DNA of 64,000 nucleotides from Rallus limicola (Eukaryota > Chordata > Aves > Gruiformes > Rallidae): the NCBI GenBank assembly GCA_022605955.1, contig JAKCOZ010000005.1, positions 1,922,001 through 1,986,000 on the forward strand. Reading direction: 5' to 3'. Positions 54,101 to 63,623 of this stretch are shown piece by piece. The translations under genes and the position numbers were made by a program. Under the pieces are notes generated by a model, which was not told where the DNA came from, made no database searches, and saw only the letters and a list, made by a program, of their open reading frames with translations. Positions within the stretch are counted from its first letter, which is position 1, and each line of letters opens with the position of its first letter.

Positions 54101-57100
54101 GGCCAATGTTTCGTTTCTGTAAGTCGACTTTTCCTGTGTTAAGGTAGGCAGCTGATGGTGGGGAGGGAGATAGCACCTGTATTTCCTTATCAGCTGATGC
54201 TGTTGGGTAGCAGAGACTCTAGCAAGACAGTCTCGGACTTTTCTATGTTATCATGTCTTCCTTTTCTTTCTCTTACTCCTTTTTTATCCAGCTGTTGTGC
54301 AGTCTCGTCCTTTGCACCATGGGTGTGATGACAGGCCAGGGACTGACCCCCGTGGGGGGACTCTTACCACAGTTTTCAAAACAAACCAAGGCTTCCATGC
54401 TTGAGGCACGGAAGGGAAAGGCCACATTTCACATCTTTGTAAGAACAGGCTGTGAAAGAAAGGGAGTAAATTTTCCACAAAATTTAAAGTACTATAATAG
54501 CAAGCAAATATTTTGCTCTTCAGTTGTTGATACGACTTTCTAAGATTATGGTAATTTGGGAAATTCAGGGTGAACAACTGAAATTACAACATTTAGGGAG
54601 GGCTTCACCAGGTTAAATAGCCTTGGTGTTGTAAAACTATTGCTGTGTTTCTCAATCCATCTCTCTAATTGTAGTGTTAGGTGTGTTTGAATATTTTTAA
54701 TTTGGAATAATGTGGGAGAGAGGATTTAGCTTTATAAAAGGCAGTTTAAATTACTAATTATGGTTTAATGTCATTACAGGAACTATCAAGCAGAGTATAC
54801 TGTCTTCAGGGATATTTTGAAAGTAAAGAAATTAATTTCTCCCTGTGAATCTCAAGCACATCTGTAAAGTAACTTTGAGAAAACATAGCTTAGTGTTTCA
54901 GGACTGATACAATTTAGTAATATCTATACTATCGCTTATACAAACACAGATGAGATTTGATTAAATTCAACTAGCCTAGAGTTACAAAGACATTCCATGT
55001 TGAATACATTTGAATATCGAATATATTTACGGAGGAATTTCCAAGTACCTGTGGTTTGCAGTGGAATTTCATTGAATATTTTGGTGTGCAGAGGTATTTG
55101 TCAGTGTTTTATATACTGTGGTAATATCAGTATTACTAATTTTAACAGTAACTCTTGTGATTTTGCAGAGGTCCAACTGCATGCTTTAACTGAAAGATCT
55201 TAACATGCATTATAAGTTCTTAAGTAAGCGGTTTAATTGCTTGAATTGTAAGATTTTTGTCTGTGTTTTGTCTGATTAAATTGCTTTATTAAATGAGCTG
55301 GGAAAATTGGCTTGCTGCACATGTGTCTGAATTTCTTTAATTTGTTTTTGTATGGTATTTAAGGCAAATGAAATGTATCCATTAAGAGAAAATGAAAAGC
55401 TGGAATTGCCTACTATGAAAAACAGAAGTGCTGCACTTTTAGCGTAATATTACAAGAAAAGGATGGGGGAATTAGAGTAAAAATCAGAGTGGGGTATCTG
55501 AGTTTGCTACACTGCAGCCTGTTGTGGAAATGTAATAATTTTACCCAAAATTAACGAAAAAGTAAAATAATCTGGAAAGAAAGATATCAGGAAAAATTAT
55601 AGTAAAAAATGAGATTGCTGCCTAACTTGTATTTACTTTTGTGGGTTGTTTCCCCCCACACACACCCCTTCCCCTCCCCCTCTTTTTTTGTCTCCTTGCA
55701 GGCTGTTCATACAGGTATGCGGGCATATATTTATAATAGGAATTCTGTCATTGGCTCTCAGGCAGAGCATTCAGGGATGCGGACATACTACTTCAGCGCG
55801 GATACCCAGGAGGATATGAATGGCTGGATCCGGGCTATGAATCAAGCTGCTCTGATGCAAACACGCTCATCTCTGAAGAGGCAAGTTCAACACACAAACT
55901 GGTACCTTAGTAAAAAACTTCTAAAAAATATTTCTGACGTCAGATTGGTGGTGATATCTGACAGTTTTATTTGTAAACGTGTCCGTGAAAATCATTCCCA
56001 TGTTAAAGAAACAATTATTTTAATTTACATTCTACTGCAAATCAGTTAATGTTTATTAAAGGAAAAAAAAAAAGGTGCTCATTATCTGTGTCTACACACA
56101 AATTGTGTGCCCACATTTAGTGACATGGATCAATCTCTGTGTATGTATAATTTTTTAGGATATTTCGGCTTAAAAGTTACAAGTTTTATGAGTTCATACA
56201 AAAGTAAAAGGGAAAAGACAAGTTGTTTCAAGTAAGTGTTAAGAGTTAGGATTGAAATGCTATTAAGAGGGAAAAGAATGTTAACGATGTGTAAATCACT
56301 AGTGTGTAGAGTTACGGATATTAACTAATTTATGCAGGTATTAACTATTTGTCTTTTTACTGACTTTCTTGGCCTTTACTGCTTGTAGGAGCTTCAGGTG
56401 TTTTTCTTGGTGTGGGGAAAAAAGCACTGACAAAAGGAGGATGTCCTTTGACCCATTGTTCATAATTAGTGCTAGAGGGAAAGGAAAGTCTGGCATGTTA
56501 GAACTATCGATTCAGTGTCCTTCCTCTTAGTAGACAATAAATAGACTCAAGCAAAAGCAATTGTTTCATAACATGCTGAGTTGATCTCCCATAAATCTTT
56601 AAAGAAGCTGAACTTTGTTCAGACAAGGTAAGGTGCTACTCCAAGATCAGTGATACTCCATTTAATTACAAGAGAAAAAATTGTTAAGTTTGCCACTACA
56701 AGAGATGAAGACAATTGCATATGAAGTATATTATGTGTGAAAAAGAATAGAAAACCTTTAGGATCCTTAGATATTTAACAGTATTGTATAATATAAAGTT
56801 TTCTTGTCCAGAATTTTAAAAATATTTAGACAAGAAGGTAAATAAACTACTGTGCATTGCAGCATGACTTAGGAGCACTGGGTTTGTTGTTTTTTTAATT
56901 CTTTTTTTTTTTTTTTTTTTAACCCAGGATTAGCCCCAGGTTAGAAATTCTCTGGACAATAATAGTACTGACTCAAATGTTGATACTGTTCTGTCCTCTT
57001 GGCCAGAAATGACTAGGCCCAAAGGCATCCACAAGAATATGAAAGACTTTTTTGACTTTGAAATGAGCACTTGGCAGTTTGGTTTGTGTATTGTTGGCTT

Positions 57101-59386
57101 CCACTGTTTCCCAGAACAGGAAGACTTCCTTTTTTACAGTTGTTTTTACATAAAATTACAAAAGTTGAACTGTTCTTTCACACAGTATTTTCAGTCATTT
57201 TTACAGATGTGTATAAGTAATTTCTGCTCTGATAGCACTGTAAAGGTAACTTTTGTCTAACTAGAGTAACAACTGAGTTTAGTTGTGCATATCTATCTTA
57301 AGATACTTCTGTCAAATTGATCGCAACCTGGAGAAGATGTTTTTGTGGAAATCCTTTCTAAAATGGTAACAAGACCACATCAACTTTTCACAGTTAAGCA
57401 GTGTTCATTACTGACATATATTTTCTTTATAGAGAAACCGAAAAAGTGGATCAGAAAGCTGTTCCTCAAGTTAATCACGTGGATGCCTGTAAAGAGTGTA
57501 TGAAGGCAGACCTCACGGATACAAAAGAAAGCTATCAAAAATCAGCTGAAATGCTTGGATATGATAAGCGTGAAGAGATAAGACGAGAAAAAGAGGAGGA
57601 GGAGCGTTATATACACAGAAAAGAAAGTCTGGAAACTAAGAAGGGAAAGGCTAAGCATGCGTTAACAGAAGCTGATTCATTATTTCCAGACTTAACGAAG
57701 GCATCCCGGTCCCAAGTCGCTCAGCCTCAGCCAACTGAGAAGAATGGAACACTTCCTAGTTCATTAAGTATGAGTGCTGGCCTAGTGGAGCAGAATGGTA
57801 CCAGCTCATATAAAAGAGGGTTTGTTCCCAGAACAAATCCAGATAAACAGATTCAAAGAAAAAGTAACATGGCTCAAGTGGAGCACTGGGTGAAAGTCCA
57901 AAAAGGAGATACAAAAAGGTTAGCAATAGGCCCACCTTACATAGACTGCTAAATGGCATTTTCTTAAATGAAAGTAGGTATTGGTAGTATTTTTAGTGCA
58001 AATCAGAATGGTATTTTACAGGGACAATATATAACAAAACTTTCCTCTTTAGTGCAGAATGGTATTTTGCAGGTGTTTATCTCATGGGAAGTCAGTATGG
58101 GATTAGCTAACCAAATCCCTTTAATGTCACTAAATTGCAAATATAAAAAATGAGATTAGACTGGGGGTTTTTTTTACTGTTTTTAATCACTGTGAATGCT
58201 TAAAACTTCTTAAAATTTGCTAGAAAGTGAAGTGCAGCCCACAGTTCCCTTATTCATGAGCAACACACAATATAAATTATAGGTAATTGTTTTCTCCTAA
58301 AAGTAAAGAATGCTGAGGTTTTTTTTTTATTCCCTTCTGTTCCTGTTCCAAACATCCATTCACTCCTCTACATCAGATTACTGCATGCAGTCACAGTGTG
58401 TATGTCACATGTTGAAAGGCCTCTATATATTTGTTTAGTTAATTAAGATATTTCTAGGATATTCCCATGGTCTCCAGGATTTTCTATTTTCCATTTTCAG
58501 TCCCAGAAAGTGACGTAAATTGCACCAAGAGGTAGAACAAACACTGAAATGCTTTTGTGATTTGAAAATCTCAGTATCATTTTATTTTCAAAGTGCAGTC
58601 AGATTAGGTGCCCATTTTAAAAAATGAAGTCATGTATATATGTGTCTGTTTGGAATGTCACCTTGTGTCAAGTGGCAGGACGGACAGACAGTTGGGCTTT
58701 AGGCTGCATGTTAGGATTTTTCACATAGGGGTAACCTAAACGTTAAATTTGCTGAAATTAATTATAATATAGAACAATAGGAGACTAACACATGGCTCTT
58801 AAGAGGGAGAAAACATTTTGGGTATTTTTGATTAATTGACATTTCAATTAACTAATTGAAGCTTACATTTGTCATTTTGTATCCAGGAAGAGATTTAAGG
58901 CTTGCCAATTCTGTTTGGAAGTCCATTCTTCTACTCTTTTCTTTGGAACTACCCTTAAAGAAGCTTTCATACTTTTTGGCTTTATTGAACATTCTTGTAG
59001 TCTGATAGAGTCAGTTTACTTGCATCCTTTTTACTTGGATATCAGTAAGTGCTTCCTGAGAGAATATGACTATGATGAAAAAAATTGCCTGTATTAGTTC
59101 TTGCACACGCAAATGTATTAGTCTAAAATAGCACAGAGAACTATTAAATTAACCAGTGCTCAAGAGAAATGTCTGTTGATGTTTTTCACATCAGAAATAT
59201 AGGTAGTGAACAGGCTTGATTGATAGCTGGGTACGTAGTTTTCTCCATTTACTTGCCAGTAAATCAACTTCAGGCACGTATCAGGTATTGTGTTAAGATT
59301 GTGCTGTTGCAGGTGCCAGCATTTGTTCTGGATAAAACCAGCTACCTCAGCTGGAACTGTTAAGTATCCCATGAAACTTTGCAAGA

Positions 59387-59427
<41 letters not shown>

Positions 59428-62400
59428 CACACATACACACACATAAAAGAACATTCTTTATGTGCTATTTTGGGTCAGTTGACCTTGTTTTCTTTGTCTT
59501 TCCCTGACAAATGCAGTTATATTCTCTGCATTCAGAATACATTGCATGTTACTTTCCCAAAGATTAATGGATTGATTTTTTTTTTAAATGGCACCTTCTC
59601 TCAGCCTGCTGAGGTTGCAGTGCTTGTAACTTGATGGATAGAAGTGGCCTGTTAGTTGTCAAAGGACTTAATTATTTTTGGGATGGAGACATTTAAGATA
59701 GAGATAATGATTTGATTGATATTCCATTTTGAGTGGCCACTTAATTTCTTAATGCTCTATGTATACTGTTACTCCACCTGAAATGTTCCAAATAAAGAAC
59801 CTCTGAGGATTTACAAGTCTTTATAACTTTTGAACATAGAATGAATATAGTTCTGTTTTCTGGCTCAGGTGTATAAAGATGCAATACTTGCCAGCAAGTT
59901 GATTATGACAAAAACGAACTCTTTCAGCTAGTCTTCACACAAATACAGCATTGTTTTTATAATTATTTGCAGCGATTGCAGCTTTTATATGGATATATTT
60001 CAAATAGATATTCTACTACCCCCCTTTATAAAACACCCAGAACTATTTGCTAACTAGTGCATGTTAGCTGTCACTTTGGAGAGTCATCTCTCTCAGACCT
60101 TGAACTGTTAGCTGTACTACAGTTATGTCCATGTAACCCCTCAGTTCTCAGCAAAGGGGACTATCTGCTTTAGTAAGGTTCATGCCAGCCTTTGAGAGAA
60201 ATGTAGAGAATTGGAAGGAGGTTTGAAAGGAGGCTTTCAGGAGATTTTGGGTTTAAGTAGTTAAAGGTCAGGACCATCAGACAGCAGCTGTCCAGAAATT
60301 ATTAGTCTTTGATCTGATTCCAGTGCCTGGAAAGACATAGTGAATGAATAATTGTAAAGAATCTGCAATTTCTAACAGTTTATTTGTACTTTAAAAAAAG
60401 AAAAATCTGCTAAACTTAAGCGTAATGTTTCCCAGTTAAGTGCAGTCATGTTGAGAAATTTCCTTCCTTGCAAATACAAGGTACTTCTTGTTCTGCAGAA
60501 CTTGCCATTCCTTCCTGATTTGCTTACAGAAGAAGCATGGCCTGTCTTGGTGAGCTTCTCTGCATCCCCATGAATGGGCGTAGTGTTTCTGATAATTGTG
60601 TTTGTTTTCTTTTGAACATTTGCCTCCTCTTTTTACACTATCTTCTATGTGATTGCTTCCCACTGCAGACCCTGAATGATTTTCATGGCCAATAAACACA
60701 TCTATGGTACCAGGCCATTTTTTCACTCTTCAGTGTCTGCTTTCCTTATGTATTATGTATACCTCATTCAAGAGAGGGAGATTTCTCAATATCTGCTTTT
60801 GCTCATTTTTATTTTTGATCCTTAAGAAAGCACTTGTCCGTAGTCCATTGTGGACTGATTTGAGTCATTCCAGGACACTGTTCCCTTCCTGTTACAGAAA
60901 TTGGTATGTCGTCTCAGTGCCTATTTTTGTATAGTGGTAATTTTTTTCTTTTCTGAATATCTACTGCTTGCGTGGTAGAGATGCCACCTGCTTGAAGCCT
61001 GTCATCTTAGCTGGAATTCTCCCTACTTTGTCTACTGAGAGATTGCAACCTGCCCATATGTAGGCAATTTCCTCTAAAGCTCATCTCTAAATAGAATTTT
61101 CCCTGTGCAACAGAACATACAAGCAATTTTCTTCTTTTTTTCTTCTATCAGGGTGAAGTATTGCATGAAACCAGCACTTCCCAGCTACTCCAAGTACTGC
61201 TTTCACCCAAAGAGTTTTTAGTTCCTTGCAGATAAATTGCATTTTCTGGAAGAAAGATGTGATATTCCCCCCCTCCCACAAAACTCATGGGGTCTTTGTT
61301 TTCAGCCCGCTTTTACTCCTAAAGCTGCCAGTCCTGATGACTTCATTGACTGCCATTAATTCCTGATCATCTCAGTACTTTATCCGTTCATGACCAATTA
61401 GAAAACATCCACATACATTAATGAAAACACTGAATAGTTTGCTGCTGACTTCACAAGGTCTCCAGTAGGTTGGAGTATAGGAATGGTCAACTCCCTTTCC
61501 TGTTTTTTCCACAGAGAAATCACCAAAAGGATCAGTTCTAGCTTCATGCTTGTCTCCGGTGTCTTTTTGAAGCATTACCTGCTCCATGCTTTCTTGGTTC
61601 ACATTCCTATCACATTTCTACTAACTGCTTTGATTTTCATGTGGAAAGAATTGGCAGTACAGTACAGAACATAAGGAGTACAAATGATGTAATGAGCTAA
61701 ACAAATAGAAGAGGTCGCTTTACCACTTAATGCTGATCTTGGAGTGGCCTCTATTCATGCTACCTGACTGCTTTAACCTTTATTGTGAAATCTGTGGTAA
61801 TGTCAAGGTTCTGTGGTATTAGTGAGCAGAGCTTTTATGAATTGGTAAGCCTCCATGCAACACAGGGCAGTTATTTTCTAATATGAGGACTTATATATCC
61901 TTTCAAGAGCATCTATCAATACCAAATCCTGCAAGTAGAAGTAGGTGTAGGCAACTACTGATCAGCAGATACTGGTAGCAATTCTTTTCCCCCTTGCTTC
62001 TGTTATTTTTGGATGTTGAACAAAGATGTTCCTTTCCCTCCTGCCCTTTCTTTCATGTGGAATTCCTGCAGTTCCCACACCATCAGGTCTTCTCCTCATG
62101 TGGAGAGTGGAGCCTACCAAGCAGAGCAATGAACATGCTTCATGCTCTGAGTTTCTTCATCTGTGTGGGGTTTCTTTGCTGCTTTTATTTGTTTTTTGAG
62201 TTTCTGCTCTGTGGCTAGTCTAGCAGAATGGTTTTCTGTTTGGAGATCCTAAATCAATGGGCAAGTGACTGCGAGTACAAAATCCCCAGATGTTTAGACT
62301 CTGAAATCAGGCAGTTTCTTACGCATGCAGCTGTGGAAAGACTTTGACTTCGAAGAACGAGAAGGCGCTAACTACACTTTGACAAAGCTTTTGCCAATTC

Positions 62401-63623
62401 TGTCTTAACTCTCTATCTACTAAAATATTTAATTTCCACAGTTTAAGTATATTATGGATGCAGTGCTGACACCAGGATGTAATGCCTCTTTATTCTGGCT
62501 TGTCAGTGACCTTTGTTGTTAAAAGAATAGAACCAGTAGCATGAGGTCTCATGAAAGTAAATCTTGAGCAATTTCTTACCTTTTTTTGCTTCATTGCCAT
62601 GAACAAAAAATGTCTGAGGTAGTAATTCTGTGATTGGTGAGGTTTCTTCTGGCACTTTAAGGTAATTTTTTATAATGAGCATGCATTTGTTCTTCGTAAA
62701 CTGTGCCACCGTGTGGTGAGCAGGCTTTCGGGGAAAAACATTTCTATTTTTCAGATTTGCTCTTTAAACATAATTCTTTTCTTCAGATTCTTGACATTCG
62801 TTTTGATCTAAGTATTATTTCTAGTAGGTTGTCCTAAGTTAGACACTAAGTTAAAAGGTGTTATTTGTTTGCATCTTTGTATGAATACAGTGTAACATTT
62901 TGGTGTGGGGGATGAGGGGGTTGATTTCATTAATACTACTTTGATAATATTTTTTGTAAATTCTTTTTAAATGACTCTTGTATGTTCTGCCTTGTAGCTC
63001 GTATGCTAATGTCATGAGAGATTTTTTTTTGTGTGTGTGTGACTCCTGTTCATCAATGTATACTAAAACTTACCCTTTCCTCCCCCCCCCACCTTCTCTA
63101 CAGCCTCGCTTCTGATCAGACTCTTACACGTCAGGGTCCCAATCCACCTTTTCCTGAAAACTATCACACTTTGCCAAAGAATACCAGGCAGCCTTCAGGG
63201 AGCTCACCACCACCGCCGAACCGCAATTTGCCCAGTGACTACAAATACGCGCAAGATCGTGTTAGCCACTTGAAGATGTCCCAAGAGGAAAGGAAAGCAA
63301 ATAAGGATGGAACTGTTTGGCAGCTATATGAGTGGCAGCAGAGACAGCAATTTAAACATGGCAGCCCCACTGCCCCACTTTATGCAGGTTCTTCAGACTT
63401 TATTGATCGTGCTAAGTCAAAAAGTTCATTAGATGTTCCACGATCAATATCTGTTCCGCCCTCTCCGTCTGATATTCCTCCACCTGGACCTCCAAAAAGC
63501 TTTCCCTCAAGAAGACCACATACACCTGCAGAAAGGCTTACTGTCAGGCCATCTGACGAGAGACTGACTGTTGATGTTCCTTTTGCTGGATCACCCAGAA
63601 AGATCCGTAATCATGCCGTGAAG
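33052..63623 (+). CDS. PLEKHA7: PLEKHA7, partial: eight interior coding exons
   Basis: The coding join is 33052-33135, 40145-40256, 45753-45857, 47562-47634, 48779-48879, 55702-55880, 57433-57918, 63104-63623. It gives about 554 residues, open throughout, with matching phases at each junction (2,0,0,1,0,2,2). Order of parts: end of WW2 (HNQQTTSFRHP), linker with RPSSMVSE, PH domain (VRGWLHKQ to GWIRAMNQAA), charged linker, then a Pro-rich segment with WQLYEWQQRQQ. Among paralogues it fits PLEKHA7 better than PLEKHA5: residues such as SSGMRLWKRRWFVLADYCLF agree with PLEKHA7, where PLEKHA5 differs at several positions. Known of the family: PLEKHA7 is a cytoplasmic scaffold of epithelial adherens junctions that binds p120-catenin, links to microtubule minus ends through CAMSAP3, and binds PDZD11 through its WW region; its PH domain binds phosphoinositides. 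Start and stop codons are outside the window, so the protein is incomplete at both ends here by position, not by damage. Confidence 0.97.
33136..40144 (+). other. PLEKHA7: PLEKHA7 intron A-B, 7.0 kb
   Basis: GT-AG, phase 2 (gtaagt to ttttctag). It is mostly AT-rich unique sequence. I recognise no CR1 copy in it. A more GC-balanced patch at about 33760-34350 carries a 122-codon minus-strand open frame without family resemblance. A run of eight C lies at 33361-33368. Confidence 0.85.
40145..40256 (+). CDS. PLEKHA7: PLEKHA7 exon B: Ser/Thr-rich linker between WW2 and PH
   Basis: This 112-bp exon runs from a ttttctag acceptor to a gtaaag donor. The first base completes a Glu codon, and the rest is 37 codons reading QNSSMSKQQINQRPSSMVSE and then a Thr/Ser-rich stretch ending PGSK. 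The RPSSMVSE block matches PLEKHA7 and resembles RPISMINE in PLEKHA5. The segment looks disordered and has basic-Ser motifs that could be phosphorylated (inference). The middle (TSAVDTK) is less like the mammalian sequence. Confidence 0.94.
42219..42238. repeat. 20-bp perfect palindrome centred on TA repeats
   Basis: The stretch is acatgtata followed by its mirror complement, with no loop. It is probably a byproduct of a small TA microsatellite flanked by acatg/catgt. Confidence 0.85.
43154..43176. repeat. T23 run
   Basis: A homopolymer of 23 T followed by aatttcag, which imitates a splice acceptor at 43184. No exon is supported after it. Confidence 0.85.
43997..44021. repeat. (TG)12 microsatellite
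   Basis: About twelve uninterrupted TG units, roughly 85 bases to the left of the CR1 3' end at 44107. Confidence 0.92.
44107..44612 (-). mobile_element. CR1 LINE fragment, antisense, in intron B-C
   Basis: It starts with ccacaggatggtttgagttg and gaagggaccttgaagatcat at the 3' end and extends to gagctgcacacagtact. The minus strand at 44533-44189 reads GLFSQEKRRLWGDLTAAF, then ALKLKESRFGLDIRKKFF and PSLEVFKPRLDGALGHLV, the translated end of CR1 ORF2 and adjoining sequence. It is about 505 bp and 5'-truncated. Confidence 0.93.
45753..45857 (+). CDS. PLEKHA7: PLEKHA7 exon C: basic lead-in and first PH strand
   Basis: This 105-bp, 35-codon exon is bounded by ctttacag and gtatgc and has phase 0 at both ends. 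It reads VVKAGNKVHSFGKREQAIRR, then NPNVPVIVRGWLHKQ. VRGWLHKQ is the first strand of the PH domain, and its Lys belongs to the phosphoinositide-binding loop typical of PH domains. The preceding basic stretch (KVHSFGKREQAIRRNPN) is very like PLEKHA5 and PLEKHA7 and is probably part of the extended PH fold. Confidence 0.96.
45858..47561 (+). other. PLEKHA7: PLEKHA7 intron C-D, 1.7 kb
   Basis: GT-AG, phase 0 (gtatgc to ttgcatttcag). It interrupts the PH domain after its first strand. No repeat or coding sequence was recognised inside. The 99-codon open frame at 46078-46377 resembles nothing I know. Confidence 0.85.
47562..47634 (+). CDS. PLEKHA7: PLEKHA7 exon D: PH domain core strands 2-3
   Basis: This 73-bp exon is bounded by ttgcatttcag and gtgagt. 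It reads DSSGMRLWKRRWFVLADYCL then FYYK, and its last base opens an Asp codon completed in the next exon. The K-R-R-W-F pattern after the beta1-beta2 loop is the usual phosphoinositide-contacting basic cluster of PH domains. Identity with mammalian PLEKHA7 appears complete over this exon, which points to strong selection. Confidence 0.97.
47635..48778 (+). other. PLEKHA7: PLEKHA7 intron D-E, 1.1 kb
   Basis: GT-AG, phase 1 (gtgagt to attcaacag), the shortest complete intron here. A degraded minus-strand CR1 3' end occupies about 48455-48675, ending roughly 100 bases before the acceptor. Confidence 0.85.
48455..48675 (-). mobile_element. Degraded CR1 3' fragment, antisense, in intron D-E
   Basis: gttgagtcagaagggaccta, then gtggtccaaacaccttgtg and aacctccaaggatggagatgg follow the CR1 3' region in reverse. 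It is diverged and short, with fuzzy ends. Confidence 0.78.
48779..48879 (+). CDS. PLEKHA7: PLEKHA7 exon E: PH domain strands 3-4 region
   Basis: This 101-bp exon is bounded by attcaacag and gtacag. Two bases complete Asp, then 33 codons read SREESVLGSIPLPSYVVSPV and GPEDRINRKFSFK. The ESVLGSIPLPSY core is the conserved PH segment; the INRKFSFK end is close to INRKYAFK of PLEKHA5. Exons D and E together are 174 bp, so loss of one alone would shift frame and loss of both would not. Confidence 0.96.
49393..49458. repeat. 33-bp imperfect tandem duplication
   Basis: atatagtttgaggttgattt begins at 49393 and recurs with one change at 49426. The second copy diverges in its last third. Confidence 0.75.
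52428..52450. repeat. A23 run
   Basis: A homopolymer of 23 A. No recognisable retrotransposed gene body precedes it. Confidence 0.85.
55702..55880 (+). CDS. PLEKHA7: PLEKHA7 exon F: end of PH domain with C-terminal helix
   Basis: This 179-bp exon follows a long pyrimidine tract and ttgcag. It reads AVHTGMRAYIYNRNSVIGSQ and continues through MRTYYFSADTQEDMNGWIRA to RSSLK, then AG, the first two bases of an Arg codon. The Trp in MNGWIRAMNQAA is the invariant tryptophan of the PH C-terminal helix. The NRNSVIGSQAEHSG loop inside the PH domain is longer than the PLEKHA5 counterpart, as in mammalian PLEKHA7. The donor is gcaagt, a GC-type donor, described separately. Reading on past it meets no stop for some 160 bases, so the open frame alone does not define the exon end. 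Confidence 0.95.
55881..55886 (+). other. PLEKHA7: GC-type 5' splice site (gcaagt) of PLEKHA7
   Basis: The context is AAGAG|GCAAGT, a full match to the consensus of GC-AG introns except for the C at +2. Phase requires the exon to end in AG so that AG+A gives Arg with exon G. The next GT at 55902 would add 21 bases in frame but form TGA at the junction, and the GT at 55910 shifts the frame. The acceptor at 57431-57432 is an ordinary AG. A C/T sequencing error or polymorphism is the alternative explanation. Confidence 0.85.
55887..57432 (+). other. PLEKHA7: PLEKHA7 intron F-G, body (intron begins 55881)
   Basis: The GC-AG intron is 1,552 bases in total, phase 2. Apart from a 19-base T run at 56902-56920 it is ordinary AT-rich sequence. 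The acceptor is tttctttatag, and the next AG two bases later would be out of frame. Confidence 0.82.
56902..56920. repeat. T19 run
   Basis: A homopolymer of 19 T within intron F-G, followed by aacccag with no supported exon. Confidence 0.85.
57433..57918 (+). CDS. PLEKHA7: PLEKHA7 exon G: charged linker, 486 bp
   Basis: This is the second-longest exon here, bounded by tttctttatag and gttagc, with phase 2 at both ends and length divisible by three. Its start (ETEKVDQKAVPQVNH) and end (RTNPDKQIQRKSNMAQVEHW, then VKVQKGDTK) align well with mammalian PLEKHA7. The middle is much more divergent and very charged: KREEIRREKEEEERYIHRK looks like a short helical or coiled-coil stretch (inference). A CKEC pair sits near the start where mammals also have cysteines. 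The QVEHWVKVQKG block has a counterpart in PLEKHA5 (QLEQWIKIQKG). Confidence 0.95.
57919..63103 (+). other. PLEKHA7: PLEKHA7 intron G-H, 5.2 kb
   Basis: GT-AG, phase 2 (gttagc, a weak donor, to ctctacag). It contains a short duplicated motif (agaatggtatttt) at about 58006-58072, an 8-bp inverted repeat at 58832-58851 and the GT/AT/AC tract at 59387-59445. The pyrimidine tract before exon H includes a run of ten C. No CR1 or coding sequence was recognised. Confidence 0.85.
59387..59445. repeat. (GT)12-(AT)8-(AC) compound microsatellite, self-complementary
   Basis: A GT tract runs directly into an AT tract and then into an AC tract with one CATA interruption. The GT and AC arms can pair across the AT core, giving a long near-perfect inverted repeat. 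It lies in intron G-H. Confidence 0.92.
63104..63623 (+). CDS. PLEKHA7: PLEKHA7 exon H: proline-rich segment and family-conserved WQLYEWQQRQQ block
   Basis: This 520-bp exon is bounded by a C-rich tract ending ctctacag and by the donor gtttgt. Its first base completes Ser (AG|C); 173 codons follow, starting LASDQTLTRQG and ending RKIRNHAVK. Visible parts are YHTLPKNTR, SPPPPNRNLPSDYKYAQDR, KDGTVWQLYEWQQRQQF, and a proline-rich run around SVPPSPSDIPPPGPP that could bind SH3 or WW domains. YHTLPK and WQLYEWQQRQ also occur in PLEKHA5 in the same order, marking the shared family architecture. As I recall, the p120-catenin binding part of human PLEKHA7 begins around this segment and continues into the next exons (not checked). 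The exon ends in phase 0 and the gene continues beyond the window. Confidence 0.95.

Larger units (their letters stand above)
48880..55701 (+). other. PLEKHA7: PLEKHA7 intron E-F, 6.8 kb
   Basis: GT-AG, phase 0 (gtacag to ttgcag). It has a 33-bp imperfect tandem duplication at 49393-49458 and a 23-base A run at 52428-52450; otherwise it is AT-rich. The last 50 bases are almost all pyrimidine apart from a short CA run. No embedded gene was seen. Confidence 0.85.

Noticed and set aside
55902..55907. Canonical GT donor for exon F
   Set aside because: It forms TGA with the first base of exon G; the GC donor gives the conserved protein.
59160..59634. Open frames of 94 and 114 codons on opposite strands
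   Set aside because: Both run through the GT/AT/AC microsatellite, which encodes repetitive residues; artefacts of the repeat.
33052..63623. Assignment to the paralogues PLEKHA5 or PLEKHA6
   Set aside because: WW2 end, PH core and the proline-rich segment agree with PLEKHA7 at sites where PLEKHA5 differs. PLEKHA6 could not be compared in detail, but the WW-containing architecture and the sequence match favour PLEKHA7.
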